A stretch of DNA of 64,000 bases from Vibrio fortis (GTDB taxonomy: Bacteria; Pseudomonadota; Gammaproteobacteria; Enterobacterales; Vibrionaceae), in the NCBI RefSeq assembly GCF_024347475.1, contig NZ_AP025487.1, forward strand, positions 1,736,001-1,800,000, given 5' to 3'. Each line of letters opens with the position of its first letter. The stretch's first letter is position 1. Made by a program: the position numbers and the translations under genes. Below are positions 56,227-64,000 of this stretch, one piece after another. Under the pieces are notes generated by a model. It did no database searches. It saw only the letters and a list, made by a program, of their open reading frames with translations, and was not told the origin of the DNA.

Positions 56227-56290
56227 GCCCATATCAATTCACTAACCCACGCAATAACCCAACTGTTACTACTACACACTGAGGCATCAG

Positions 56291-57139
56291 ATGAATATAG
56301 AGTCACTCATTAATAATCCGGAATGGTTACTCGTGGTACTTGCACCGCTTTTTATCGTTTGTATGCTGGCAGAATATTTCATTGGACAAAAACAAAACCA
56401 TCTACCCGAAAACTCTCGCTACACTCTTCCAGAAGTTGCCTGCAATTTTACGCTAGCTGGAATGCATCAACTATCGGATTTGCTCACGGGCTTATTGGTC
56501 GCACACCTCTACCTTTGGCTCTTTGGTTGGAGGTTAATGGATATAGAAATGGGGCTAGCTAGCTTCCTATTATTAATGGTACTGCAAGACTTTTTCTATT
56601 ACTGGTTCCACCGAGCCAGTCATCGAACACGCTGGATGTGGGCATCGCATGTAGCCCACCATAGCTCTGAACGAATGAACTTCAGCACTGCGTTTCGTCA
56701 AAGTTTGATGTACCCAATATCAGGCATGTGGGTGTTCTGGTTGCCTCTGGTAATCATCGGTTTCGAGCCAAAATGGGTGGTATTCGTCGTGCTTCTCAAC
56801 CTCGGTTTGCAGTTCTTTGTTCATACGCAATGGATACGCACGCTAGGTCCTTTGGAGTGGGTTTTCAATACGCCTTCTCACCACCGTGTACATCATGGTC
56901 GCAATCCGCAATATATCGACAAAAACTACGCTGGCGTGCTCATCATCTGGGACAAACTATTCGGCACGTTTGAACCCGAGGTGGAAACCGTTCGCTACGG
57001 TACGACAAAACCAGTCAACAGTGACAATCCAATAACCGTTACTTTTCAAGAGTGGAAACTCATTTTCCAAGACTTGCGAAACAGTGAATATAGCTGGCCT
57101 AAAAAGCTCAGAATGATGTTTACACCCCCATCCGATTAA
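56291..57139 (+). CDS. Sterol desaturase / fatty acid hydroxylase family protein
   Basis: The 282-residue membrane di-iron enzyme has the family His boxes: HRASH, HVAHHS and HRVHHG. The intervening hydrophobic helices are present. Such enzymes hydroxylate or desaturate lipids or carotenoids. The bacterial substrate is unknown. It pairs with the DUF2804 gene just upstream and is likely controlled by the divergent AraC regulator. Confidence 0.9.
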   Translation: MNIESLINNPEWLLVVLAPLFIVCMLAEYFIGQKQNHLPENSRYTLPEVACNFTLAGMHQLSDLLTGLLVAHLYLWLFGWRLMDIEMGLASFLLLMVLQDFFYYWFHRASHRTRWMWASHVAHHSSERMNFSTAFRQSLMYPISGMWVFWLPLVIIGFEPKWVVFVVLLNLGLQFFVHTQWIRTLGPLEWVFNTPSHHRVHHGRNPQYIDKNYAGVLIIWDKLFGTFEPEVETVRYGTTKPVNSDNPITVTFQEWKLIFQDLRNSEYSWPKKLRMMFTPPSD

Positions 57140-57337
57140 TATTGATATATTCCTAAATTTAATAGGATTAATGAGTTTTAATACCATCAGCTTTGCTATT
57201 TGGCTTAATTGAATAGTAATGCATCGATTTGATGAAATTTATTTACAATGCGGCTTGCACCGTCACCGCTTCCTGTCAGATACTGAGGAAAAGTCACCTT
57301 CAGTCACAGTAGACCCTATCTACTGTCAGGATATTCA

Positions 57338-58762
57338 ATGAGCTCAGATAATCAGCCGACCTATTTCTTCTTCGACTACGAAACTTGGGGTACGAGCCCA
57401 GCTAAAGATCGACCAAGTCAATTTGCGGGTGTCCGCACCGACCAAGATTTCAACATCATTGGTGAGCCACTGGTCATCTATTGCCAACCACCCGCTGATT
57501 ATCTACCTGCACCTGAAGCTGCATTAATCACACGAATCACGCCACAAAAAGCGATGTCACAAGGTCTACCTGAGCCAGAGTTTATCGCGAAGATTCACGC
57601 TGAGTTATCTAAACCAAATACCACTAGCCTTGGTTACAACAGCATTCGTTTCGATGATGAAGTGACACGTTATACCTGTTACCGAAACTTCATTGATCCG
57701 TATGCATGGAGCTGGCAGAACGGCAACTCTCGCTGGGACCTATTGGATGTCATGCGTGCTGTCCATGCATTACGTCCAGATGGCATTGTTTGGCCAGAAA
57801 ATGAAGAAGGATTCCCGAGCTTTAAGTTAGAGCACCTGTCTGTGGCTAACGGTATCGAACACGAAAATGCCCACGATGCGATGGCTGACGTAGTTGCCAC
57901 CATTGAACTGGCGAAAAAGATCAAAGCTGCACAACCGAAAATGTTCGACTACTTGTACAACATGCGCCACAAACGCAAGCTCAACGAGCTGGTCGACATC
58001 GTAAACATGACACCACTGATGCACGTTTCGGGCATGCTTGGTAAAGAGTGCAACTACACCAGTTGGATTGTGCCAATGGCTTGGCACCCGACCAATCAAA
58101 ATGCAGTTATCGTGGTCGACCTAGCGAAAGATCCAAGCCCTCTGCTTGAGTTAGATACAGACGCGTTACGTGAAAGGCTTTATACCAAACACAGCGAACT
58201 AGGCCCTGATGAACTACCAGTGCCGATCAAGCTGGTACAACTCAACAAGTGCCCGATTCTCGCGCCTGCGAAAACACTCACAGCCGAGAATGCAGAGACT
58301 ATTGGTATTGACCGTCAGCAATGTCTAGCCAACTTAGCGCTTCTTCGTGAGCATCCAGAGATCCGTGAAAAACTCATCGGGCTTTATTCGGTAGAACGTG
58401 AGTATGAAAAAGACAACGACGTCGATACTCAATTGTACGATGGTTTCTTCTCGCCTTCTGACAAAGCGGCGATGGACATCATTCGCCAAACAGAGCCAAA
58501 CAATCTTGCGGCTCTAGATATTAGTTTTGCTGACGAACGTATTGAACCTCTACTATTCAGGTATAAAGCGCGCCACTATCCTTGGACGCTTGATGAATCA
58601 GAACAGCAAAAATGGGCCAATCACTGCCGTGAGTTTTACGAAAGTCGACTTGAAGATTACATGCTTAACCTTGAGAATCTTGCTCATGAGCATGAAAACG
58701 ACGAGAAGAAGATGGCGATACTGAAAGCCGTATATCAATACGTAGAGAAGTTGGCTAGCTAA
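57338..58762 (+). CDS. sbcB: Exodeoxyribonuclease I
   Basis: The 474-residue enzyme degrades single-stranded DNA 3' to 5' and works in recombination and repair. DEDDh residues are visible: FDYETWG (Asp15, Glu17), NSIRFDDEVTRY and HDAMADVVATI. Length matches E. coli SbcB (475). It is monocistronic with no close upstream gene on its strand. Confidence 0.95.
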   Translation: MSSDNQPTYFFFDYETWGTSPAKDRPSQFAGVRTDQDFNIIGEPLVIYCQPPADYLPAPEAALITRITPQKAMSQGLPEPEFIAKIHAELSKPNTTSLGYNSIRFDDEVTRYTCYRNFIDPYAWSWQNGNSRWDLLDVMRAVHALRPDGIVWPENEEGFPSFKLEHLSVANGIEHENAHDAMADVVATIELAKKIKAAQPKMFDYLYNMRHKRKLNELVDIVNMTPLMHVSGMLGKECNYTSWIVPMAWHPTNQNAVIVVDLAKDPSPLLELDTDALRERLYTKHSELGPDELPVPIKLVQLNKCPILAPAKTLTAENAETIGIDRQQCLANLALLREHPEIREKLIGLYSVEREYEKDNDVDTQLYDGFFSPSDKAAMDIIRQTEPNNLAALDISFADERIEPLLFRYKARHYPWTLDESEQQKWANHCREFYESRLEDYMLNLENLAHEHENDEKKMAILKAVYQYVEKLAS

Positions 58763-58808
58763 TACATCGACTTAACTTCACAACTTAACCTAACTACAGA
58801 GACACCTT

Positions 58809-59180
58809 TTGAAAGAAAGACTGATCCAACTCGTGTACCTGATGATCTCCTTTACCTTGATCATCGGCTCACTGACAGCCGGTAATGCCATACAGAGCCT
58901 TCTTGATACTTCGATTCCTGGAAGTATCTTTGGCATGCTGCTGCTTTTCTTTGCGATGGTGATCGGAATCATACCCCCTCACTGGGTACAACCCGGTGCG
59001 AGCCTGATCATCCGTTTCATGATCCTTTTGTTCGTACCAATCAGTGTCGGGCTGATGGAACATTTCGACATGTTAGTCGCCAACGCTCTACCTATTTTAG
59101 CCAGTGCCATTGGCGGTACACTGATCGTTTTAGTATCACTCTCTTGGTTTTTGGACCGAATTATTGCGAAGGGTAAATAA
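58809..59180 (+). CDS. CidA/LrgA-family holin-like protein
   Basis: The 123-residue inner-membrane protein has four helices, with [19 protein letters not shown] as a typical segment. It uses a TTG start. LrgA/CidA proteins are holin-like and act with LrgB/CidB, being linked to autolysis or to export of small metabolites. The lrgB-like gene follows by one base. Confidence 0.9.
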   Translation: MKERLIQLVYLMISFTLIIGSLTAGNAIQSLLDTSIPGSIFGMLLLFFAMVIGIIPPHWVQPGASLIIRFMILLFVPISVGLMEHFDMLVANALPILASAIGGTLIVLVSLSWFLDRIIAKGK

Positions 59181-59181
59181 C

Positions 59182-59859
59182 ATGTGGATTCTATTGACCA
59201 TTGTTGTATTTCTATTTGCCCGTTGGATCAGTCAAAAGGTGAATTCACCTTTGTGTAATCCTCTATTGATCAGTCTCGCCATTATTATTCCGATACTGAC
59301 CTACTGGCGTGTACCATTCGAAGAGTATTACGCAGATAACACTTGGATTACCTACATGCTGCAACCAGCAGTGGTTGCCTTAGCATATCCATTGTATGAA
59401 CAACTGCCTCAGATCCGCGCGAATTGGCGTATCATCACTCTCGCTTGTGCAGTCGGTAGCTTGATGTCGATGCTGAGTGCTTCTTTAATTGCCGCCGCAT
59501 TTCATGCAGACCTTGGACTAATCGCTAGCTTGTTAGGTAAGTCCGTCACAACGCCAATTGCAATGGAAGTCTCCAGCCATTTAGGTGGTGAAGCTGCAAT
59601 CGCTGCAATATTGGTTCTGCTTGTCGGCCTGTTCGGTGCAATATTCGCTTACCCGATCTACAACCTGATTGGTATTAAGAGTCCAATCGCTCGTGGATTG
59701 ACTATGGGCACCGTTTCTCACGCCTTGGGCACTGCGACCAGCGCCGAGAAAGACCCGCGTGATGCGGCATTTAGCTCATTGGCTTTGGTTTTATGTGGTG
59801 TGATCACGTCAATACTCGCGCCATCGGTGTTTTCTTTGGTGCTGTGGTTGTACTCATGA
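59182..59859 (+). CDS. LrgB-family membrane protein
   Basis: The 225-residue membrane protein has LrgB motifs GKSVTTPIAMEVSSHLGG and GTVSHALGTATSAEKD. The frame opens at 59164, but the ATG at 59182 is behind AAGGGTAAATAAC and leaves one base after the upstream gene, so it is preferred. It works with the preceding CidA/LrgA-family protein. Confidence 0.9.
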   Translation: MWILLTIVVFLFARWISQKVNSPLCNPLLISLAIIIPILTYWRVPFEEYYADNTWITYMLQPAVVALAYPLYEQLPQIRANWRIITLACAVGSLMSMLSASLIAAAFHADLGLIASLLGKSVTTPIAMEVSSHLGGEAAIAAILVLLVGLFGAIFAYPIYNLIGIKSPIARGLTMGTVSHALGTATSAEKDPRDAAFSSLALVLCGVITSILAPSVFSLVLWLYS

Positions 59860-59946
59860 ACCTCGATATCCAGCCAACAACTTATGCTATCGAAATAGTG
59901 AGCCACTACTGAAGACGTATGCCACTACCATTTTTCTATAAAAATT

Positions 59947-59990
59947 AGAGCGCTTTTCCAACAACACATTGGAAATTGCGCTCTTTTTTT
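59947..59990 (+). terminator. Terminator of the LrgA-LrgB unit
   Basis: The stem AGAGCGC-TTTTCCAA / TTGGAAAT-GCGCTCT is followed by a seven-T run. Confidence 0.92.
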
Positions 59991-60033
59991 CCGCTAAGCT
60001 ATTTATTAATGCAATGTGATGCACCTGACAATT

Positions 60034-60049
60034 TGTGACATCAATTACA
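60034..60049 (+). promoter_or_regulatory. CRP-like site 1 upstream of cdd
   Basis: TGTGA-N6-TTACA is a one-mismatch match to the CRP consensus, about 155 bases before the cdd ATG. Confidence 0.6.
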
Positions 60050-60075
60050 CTTTGCCGGCTGCAAACGATTTCATT

Positions 60076-60091
60076 TGTGACCTCACTCTAA
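60076..60091 (+). promoter_or_regulatory. CRP-like site 2 upstream of cdd
   Basis: TGTGA-N6-TCTAA has a good left half and a weak right half. Flanking TGCAAACG on the left and TTGTGCAA on the right resemble CytR recognition octamers. Confidence 0.45.
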
Positions 60092-60124
60092 TTGTGCAAC
60101 ACAATGTAACAACCGACATACAAT

Positions 60125-60140
60125 AGTGACAATGATCACA
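60125..60140 (+). promoter_or_regulatory. CRP-like site 3 upstream of cdd
   Basis: AGTGA-N6-TCACA is a strong CRP match, centred about 63 bases before the cdd ATG, a position suited to class I/II activation. Confidence 0.65.
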
Positions 60141-60195
60141 GAAAATTCCTGAGTATTGCATAAACTTAAAGCCTAAGGTCAATTAAGGATTCAAC

Positions 60196-61083
60196 ATGAA
60201 CAGTCGTATTACCCTGGCGCTGGAAAGTGCTCCAGCTTCATTGAAAGCACTTTTAAGTGACATCGTATTAGCAGACAACTTTGACGCCACTATTTCTAAA
60301 GAGCAGTTTCAAAGCTTGCTGGATGCAAGCGGTCTTTCTGATAAAGAAGTTCGCCTAGCTTTACTGCCAATTGCAGCGGCATTCTCATATGCCCCACTTT
60401 CTGATTTCTACGTTGGTGCAGTGGTGCGCGGCCTTTCAGGTCACCTCTACTTCGGTGCAAACATGGAAATTGCAGGCGCCCAGCTTGGACAAACGGTTCA
60501 TGCTGAACAAGCAGCGATCAGCCACGCTTGGATGAAAGGCGAAAAGGGACTTACTGATGTCACCATCAACTACAGCCCTTGTGGCCACTGTCGTCAATTT
60601 ATGAATGAGCTGACGACAGCAAAAGAGCTTAAAATCCAGCTACCAGAACGTGAAGAGCGTTCACTACAAGATTATCTACCAGACTCTTTCGGCCCTTCTG
60701 ATCTGGGTATCACCGAAGGCCTAATGACAGAGCTTGACCATAAGTACACGACTGAAGAGACAGCACCTATCGTAGTCAAAGCTCTAGAGTCGATGAACCG
60801 TAGCCATGCTCCATACACCAAGAACCTAAGCGGTGTGTCTCTACAATTGGCTAACGGTGACATCTTCACAGGTGCCTACGCAGAAAACGCTGCGTTCAAC
60901 CCAAGCTTACCTCCACTTCAAGTGGCGATGATTCAAGTAATGCTTGCTGGTTTTGACTTCGACCAAATTGAGAGCGCAGCTCTGGTTGAAAACGCAGAAG
61001 GCAAGATTAGCCACCTAGCGGATACTCAATCAACACTTGAAGCAATTAACCCTGATATTCCAGTAACTTACTTAGCAATCTAA
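60196..61083 (+). CDS. cdd: Cytidine deaminase
   Basis: The 295-residue enzyme deaminates cytidine and deoxycytidine to uridine in pyrimidine salvage. The zinc site is [11 protein letters not shown] and SPCGHCRQF. Its length matches the duplicated E. coli type. The upstream region has CRP and CytR-like sites, as for E. coli cdd. Confidence 0.95.
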   Translation: MNSRITLALESAPASLKALLSDIVLADNFDATISKEQFQSLLDASGLSDKEVRLALLPIAAAFSYAPLSDFYVGAVVRGLSGHLYFGANMEIAGAQLGQTVHAEQAAISHAWMKGEKGLTDVTINYSPCGHCRQFMNELTTAKELKIQLPEREERSLQDYLPDSFGPSDLGITEGLMTELDHKYTTEETAPIVVKALESMNRSHAPYTKNLSGVSLQLANGDIFTGAYAENAAFNPSLPPLQVAMIQVMLAGFDFDQIESAALVENAEGKISHLADTQSTLEAINPDIPVTYLAI

Positions 61084-61112
61084 TTGCAATAAGTTAACAT
61101 GTAATTTACATC

Positions 61113-61143
61113 AGCAGCCCGATTCCAATGGGCTGCTTTTTTT
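61113..61143 (+). terminator. cdd terminator
   Basis: The stem AGCAGCCC / GGGCTGCT is followed by a seven-T run. Confidence 0.92.
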
Positions 61144-61168
61144 ATGCTTAAAATTCACCAAAATCATT

Positions 61169-61184
61169 GCGCAAACGTTTGCTT
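61169..61184 (+). promoter_or_regulatory. PurR operator upstream of purT
   Basis: GCGCAAACGTTTGCTT is a near-perfect PurR box (consensus core CGCAAACGTTTNC). It overlaps a putative -35 (TTGCTT) whose -10 (TATGAT) lies 16 bases downstream, so PurR with hypoxanthine or guanine would block purT initiation. Confidence 0.8.
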
Positions 61185-61251
61185 TTGGGGTTGGAATAAG
61201 TATGATCACCCCGTTCTCAATTACTCGTTCAAAAGATCGGAAGGAATAACT

Positions 61252-62427
61252 ATGTTTGGTACCGCCACTCGTGACAATGCTACTCGTGTACTTCTACTTG
61301 GCTCTGGTGAGCTTGGTAAAGAGGTCGCTATTGAGTGTCAACGTTTAGGTCTAGAAGTGATTGCATGTGATCGCTACCCAGATGCCCCTGCAATGCAAGT
61401 CGCTCATCGCAGTCATGTGTTAGACATGTTAGATGGCGATGCACTTGAAGCAATTATCGAGCTAGAAAAGCCGGATTACGTAGTACCTGAAATTGAAGCT
61501 ATCGCCACCAATAAACTGGTTGAGTTGGAAGAGAAAGGCTTAAATGTCGTCCCTACAGCTAACGCAACCAAGCTAACGATGAATCGTGAAGGTATTCGTC
61601 GTCTTGCGGCGGAAGAGTTACAACTGATGACATCGCCATACCGCTTTGCCGATACATACGAAGATTTCGCAGCAGCAGTAGAGTTCGCAGGTACACCATG
61701 TGTGGTTAAGCCTGTAATGAGCTCTTCAGGCAAGGGGCAAAGCGTTATTAAAACAGAAGAAGACATTCAAAAAGCGTGGGATTACGCACAAGAAGGTGGT
61801 CGTACTGGCGCTGGGCGTGTGATTGTTGAAGGCTTCATCGACTTCGATTATGAGATCACTCTTCTCACTGTTCGTGCAGTGGACGGCGTTCACTTCTGTG
61901 CGCCAATTGGCCATCGCCAAGAAGACGGTGACTACCGCGAATCATGGCAACCACAAGTCATGTCTGACAATGCATTAAAAGCTGCACAATACACGGCCGG
62001 TAAAGTGGTTGACGCTCTAGGTGGTTACGGCATCTTTGGTGTTGAACTGTTCGTTAAAGGCGACCACGTTATCTTTAACGAAGTATCACCACGACCACAT
62101 GACACCGGCCTAGTGACACTACTGTCGCAAGACTCTTCTGAATTTGCACTGCACGTACGCGCATTTACGGGCATGCCGATCAAGGGAATCACTCAATACG
62201 GACCATGTGCTTCTGCTGTTGTTCTTGGACAAGGCACTTCAACTAATATTCGTTTTGAAGGTTTAGAAAATGCGTTGAGCGCGCCTCAAACGCAGGTTCG
62301 CTTATTTGGTAAACCAGATATCAATGGCCGACGCCGCTTGGGTGTTGCTCTAACTCGTCGTAACAGCATTGAATCTGCGATTGAAGATGCTGTAGAGAGC
62401 GCTTCGAAGGTCAAAGTGATCTACTAA
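61252..62427 (+). CDS. purT: Formate-dependent phosphoribosylglycinamide formyltransferase
   Basis: The 391-residue ATP-grasp enzyme of purine synthesis uses formate and ATP to formylate GAR. The ATP-grasp pattern includes [17 protein letters not shown] and [14 protein letters not shown]. The frame opens at 61144, but the ATG at 61252 behind GGAAGGA matches the family length and follows the PurR box. It is controlled by that box and has a terminator at 62472. Confidence 0.95.
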   Translation: MFGTATRDNATRVLLLGSGELGKEVAIECQRLGLEVIACDRYPDAPAMQVAHRSHVLDMLDGDALEAIIELEKPDYVVPEIEAIATNKLVELEEKGLNVVPTANATKLTMNREGIRRLAAEELQLMTSPYRFADTYEDFAAAVEFAGTPCVVKPVMSSSGKGQSVIKTEEDIQKAWDYAQEGGRTGAGRVIVEGFIDFDYEITLLTVRAVDGVHFCAPIGHRQEDGDYRESWQPQVMSDNALKAAQYTAGKVVDALGGYGIFGVELFVKGDHVIFNEVSPRPHDTGLVTLLSQDSSEFALHVRAFTGMPIKGITQYGPCASAVVLGQGTSTNIRFEGLENALSAPQTQVRLFGKPDINGRRRLGVALTRRNSIESAIEDAVESASKVKVIY

Positions 62428-62471
62428 TTTGTAAAGTAATTATGCTCGGTCGTTCATATTACTGAGTACAA

Positions 62472-62499
62472 AAAAGACGGGCTAATGTGCCCGTCTTTT
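62472..62499. terminator. Bidirectional terminator between purT and tpm
   Basis: The stem AAAAGACGGGC / GCCCGTCTTTT with a 6-base loop has T-runs available to both strands. Confidence 0.9.
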
Positions 62500-62538
62500 C
62501 TTTTTCGACGTTAAGCTATGCGCAACTCGCTATTCGTC

Positions 62539-63192
62539 TTAACCCTGACACTCGATCAAGTAGACCTCTTCACTAAAGCGAGATAGACCTTTTTTAGCAA
62601 TCTTAGGATGATCTTCATCCGCAATATCTTGATTCAATTGCGTAATCTTATAGCCAGAAAACAGTTGCTCGACTTCGTCTCTTGGTACACTAAACGGAGG
62701 GCCACTCATCTCTTCCTGAATATAATCTAAAGTGACCAGAAGAATCTTACCTCCGGGTTTCAATAGCTGCTTTAAACGCTCGACATACTGAACTCGCATC
62801 TCTTTCGGCAATGCCACTAAAGAAGCACGGTCGTAAATAGTATCAACGGCTTGAATTGGCGCTGTGAAGTAATCGCCTGTGTAGATACTCAGCTCATCAA
62901 ACTGGTACAGCTCATGTTGACCATTAACCTGCGTCACCATCGGCGTATAAAAGTGTTCAGCGAAAAACGCGCGGACAGCTATTTGGCTTAGCTCAACGCC
63001 CTGCACTTCAGCATGCTTTGATGCCAACCACACTAAATCTTCACTCTTGCCACACAACGGGACAAAAACGCTCTTCTCATGACTAGGCTCGGTATGCTGC
63101 CAAAACTCAACTAGCAGTGGGTTTACATCTTCTAAGTGGAAACCGATTTGGTTTGCGGCCCATTTATTGTGCCAAAATTCAGGATTATTCAT
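62539..63192 (-). CDS. tpm: Thiopurine S-methyltransferase family protein
   Basis: The 217-residue SAM-dependent methyltransferase has the Tpm features: [17 protein letters not shown] at the start, the cofactor segment [17 protein letters not shown] and [13 protein letters not shown]. It methylates thiopurines, selenium or tellurium compounds in known homologs. The frame opens at 63216, but the ATG at 63192 matches family length better. Monocistronic; its neighbour is the divergent relV-type gene. Confidence 0.9.
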   Translation of the reverse strand: MNNPEFWHNKWAANQIGFHLEDVNPLLVEFWQHTEPSHEKSVFVPLCGKSEDLVWLASKHAEVQGVELSQIAVRAFFAEHFYTPMVTQVNGQHELYQFDELSIYTGDYFTAPIQAVDTIYDRASLVALPKEMRVQYVERLKQLLKPGGKILLVTLDYIQEEMSGPPFSVPRDEVEQLFSGYKITQLNQDIADEDHPKIAKKGLSRFSEEVYLIECQG

Positions 63193-63471
63193 CTTTCGTT
63201 CATCTTGTTCAGTCATAATGCAAGGGTACAGGATAGACAGGTAAGAGCAACCTTGGCAGAGCTCAAAGTTCTTGAAAATGTGGAACTAACGCTTCTTTAA
63301 TTTGTCTATATGTTCACATACTAAAACACGAGAAAACGTTAAGGTTGGTTTCTGTTCAAACGGCCCCATATAGTATGTAGAGACACCGAGTTTGAACAAC
63401 AATTTGCTCTTAGCGTTACTGGTTACCCCTTTTAGTTTCACCGTTTTGTAACCTCGTATATTGGAGTTTGA

Positions 63472-64000
63472 ATGAGTGTATTTCTCCGTACCACGGCACT
63501 AATGCTTCTTGTATTGAGCCGCGCGCCTGCATTCGCAGCAACTGTATCAACTAACTCAGCAGAACCAACTCGCACACCGGCACAAAACCAAGTGTCATCG
63601 AAAGTATTCCGTCACAGCCTAAGCGGCCTATATGGAATCAAAGCGTTCGATTCAAAACCAACTCAACCTTATACCGACTTCGACGTGCTTTACAGCAAAT
63701 CACACCAAGCTCAAGCAGAGCTAGAAACAATCTGTAAAAGTACTGCCCTACTGACTAATTCTGAAGCGCTTTTTGCTGGCGTAAAATCTCAAGCTCGTGC
63801 TGAAGAAAAGATCGCTCTAGAACTCAACGGCGACGTGACTAGAATCACTGACCTTGCTCGTGCAACCATCATCGCTAACGATGTAGAGAGCCTGGTAGAA
63901 GTCTATGAAGCAGTAAGCCGTGAGGCGGATGTCGTTAAAGTGAAAAACAAATTTAAGTCTCCAGCCGATTCTGGTTACCGTGACCTTAACTTACTGGTTC
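63472..64000 (+). CDS. relV: RelA/SpoT-domain protein, relV-type small alarmone synthetase, 3' end outside the window
   Basis: A GGAG seven bases before the ATG opens 176 codons to the window edge. After an N-terminal stretch MSVFLRTTALMLLVLSRAPAFA that looks like a Sec signal peptide, residues 60 onward have the RelA/SpoT synthetase pattern: GVKSQARAEEKI, RITDLARATIIA and KFKSPADSGYRDLNLLV. This fits Vibrio RelV, the third (p)ppGpp synthetase, and the position next to tpm, purT and cdd agrees with V. cholerae gene order as I recall it. The signal peptide is odd for an enzyme needing cytosolic ATP. See findings. Confidence 0.85.
   Translation, partial: MSVFLRTTALMLLVLSRAPAFAATVSTNSAEPTRTPAQNQVSSKVFRHSLSGLYGIKAFDSKPTQPYTDFDVLYSKSHQAQAELETICKSTALLTNSEALFAGVKSQARAEEKIALELNGDVTRITDLARATIIANDVESLVEVYEAVSREADVVKVKNKFKSPADSGYRDLNLLV

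Larger units (their letters stand above)
59860..60195. other. Terminator and complex control region upstream of cdd
   Basis: After the lrgB-like terminator at 59947-59990 there are about 200 bases of regulatory sequence before cdd: three CRP-like sites and TGCAA/TTGCA-type CytR-like elements between them. No gene is seen. Confidence 0.6.

Noticed and set aside
1..64000. Insertion sequences, integrases, CRISPR arrays, rRNA
   Set aside because: No transposase, integrase, regularly spaced repeats or rRNA sequence was seen anywhere in the window; the only clear repeats are the two tRNA-Val genes.

Overview
The window looks like a stretch of Vibrio chromosome. This is inferred from protein resemblance and gene order. 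The run cobTSUC ... sbcB, lrgAB-like, cdd, purT, tpm and a relV-type (p)ppGpp synthetase matches my memory of V. cholerae chromosome I. Other Vibrio-like elements are a modular chitinase, a TcyP-type cystine carrier, a BCCT carrier, DUF1415, DUF2058 and DUF2726 proteins, and two tRNA-Val genes. I cannot assign a species. I see no insertion sequence, integrase, phage module or CRISPR array.

Layout: 1-7.5 kb carries a truncated exported protein with a divergent LysR regulator, a small membrane protein, a GH18 chitinase with chitin-binding modules, and an EAL phosphodiesterase with a CSS sensor domain. 7-18.4 kb is a catabolic island: a dctP-dctQ-dctM TRAP importer ending in a universal stress gene, a GabD-type semialdehyde dehydrogenase, L-2-hydroxyglutarate oxidase (lhgO), glutarate 2-hydroxylase (glaH/csiD), an omega-aminotransferase and two LysR regulators. 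Together these could carry 5-aminovalerate (or GABA) and glutarate through L-2-hydroxyglutarate to 2-oxoglutarate, with the importer a candidate for dicarboxylate uptake.

18.4-26.1 kb has the two tRNA-Val(GAC) genes, an AT-rich region with a candidate small RNA, and mostly small or poorly known genes around a PepT-like peptidase. 26-36 kb has metA behind tandem MetJ-like boxes, a PilF/PilW-like lipoprotein, rlmF, a YgjP-like metallopeptidase, a glutaredoxin-like protein, a 41-residue zinc-ribbon protein, a LysR/MFS pair, a GAF-GGDEF cyclase and an NTP pyrophosphohydrolase. 36-45 kb is the vitamin B12 region: btuC-btuD, then astE and an M3 oligopeptidase, then cobT-cobS-cobU-cobC, followed by a flavin reductase-like protein.

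45-57 kb holds a 28-residue basic micro-ORF between a perfect Shine-Dalgarno and a terminator, an SDR-like protein, tcyP, an aldo/keto reductase with a divergent LysR, a BCCT transporter, a DUF2058 protein, and an AraC regulator divergent from a DUF2804 / fatty acid hydroxylase pair. 57-64 kb is core metabolism: sbcB, a CidA/LrgA-LrgB pair, cdd behind CRP/CytR-like sites, purT behind a PurR box, tpm, and a truncated relV-type gene whose product has an apparent signal peptide.

The most interesting points are the LysR-controlled glutarate island with its own TRAP-Usp importer, the candidate sRNA near 19.7 kb, the 28-residue micro-ORF near 45.5 kb, and the apparently exported alarmone synthetase at the right edge.
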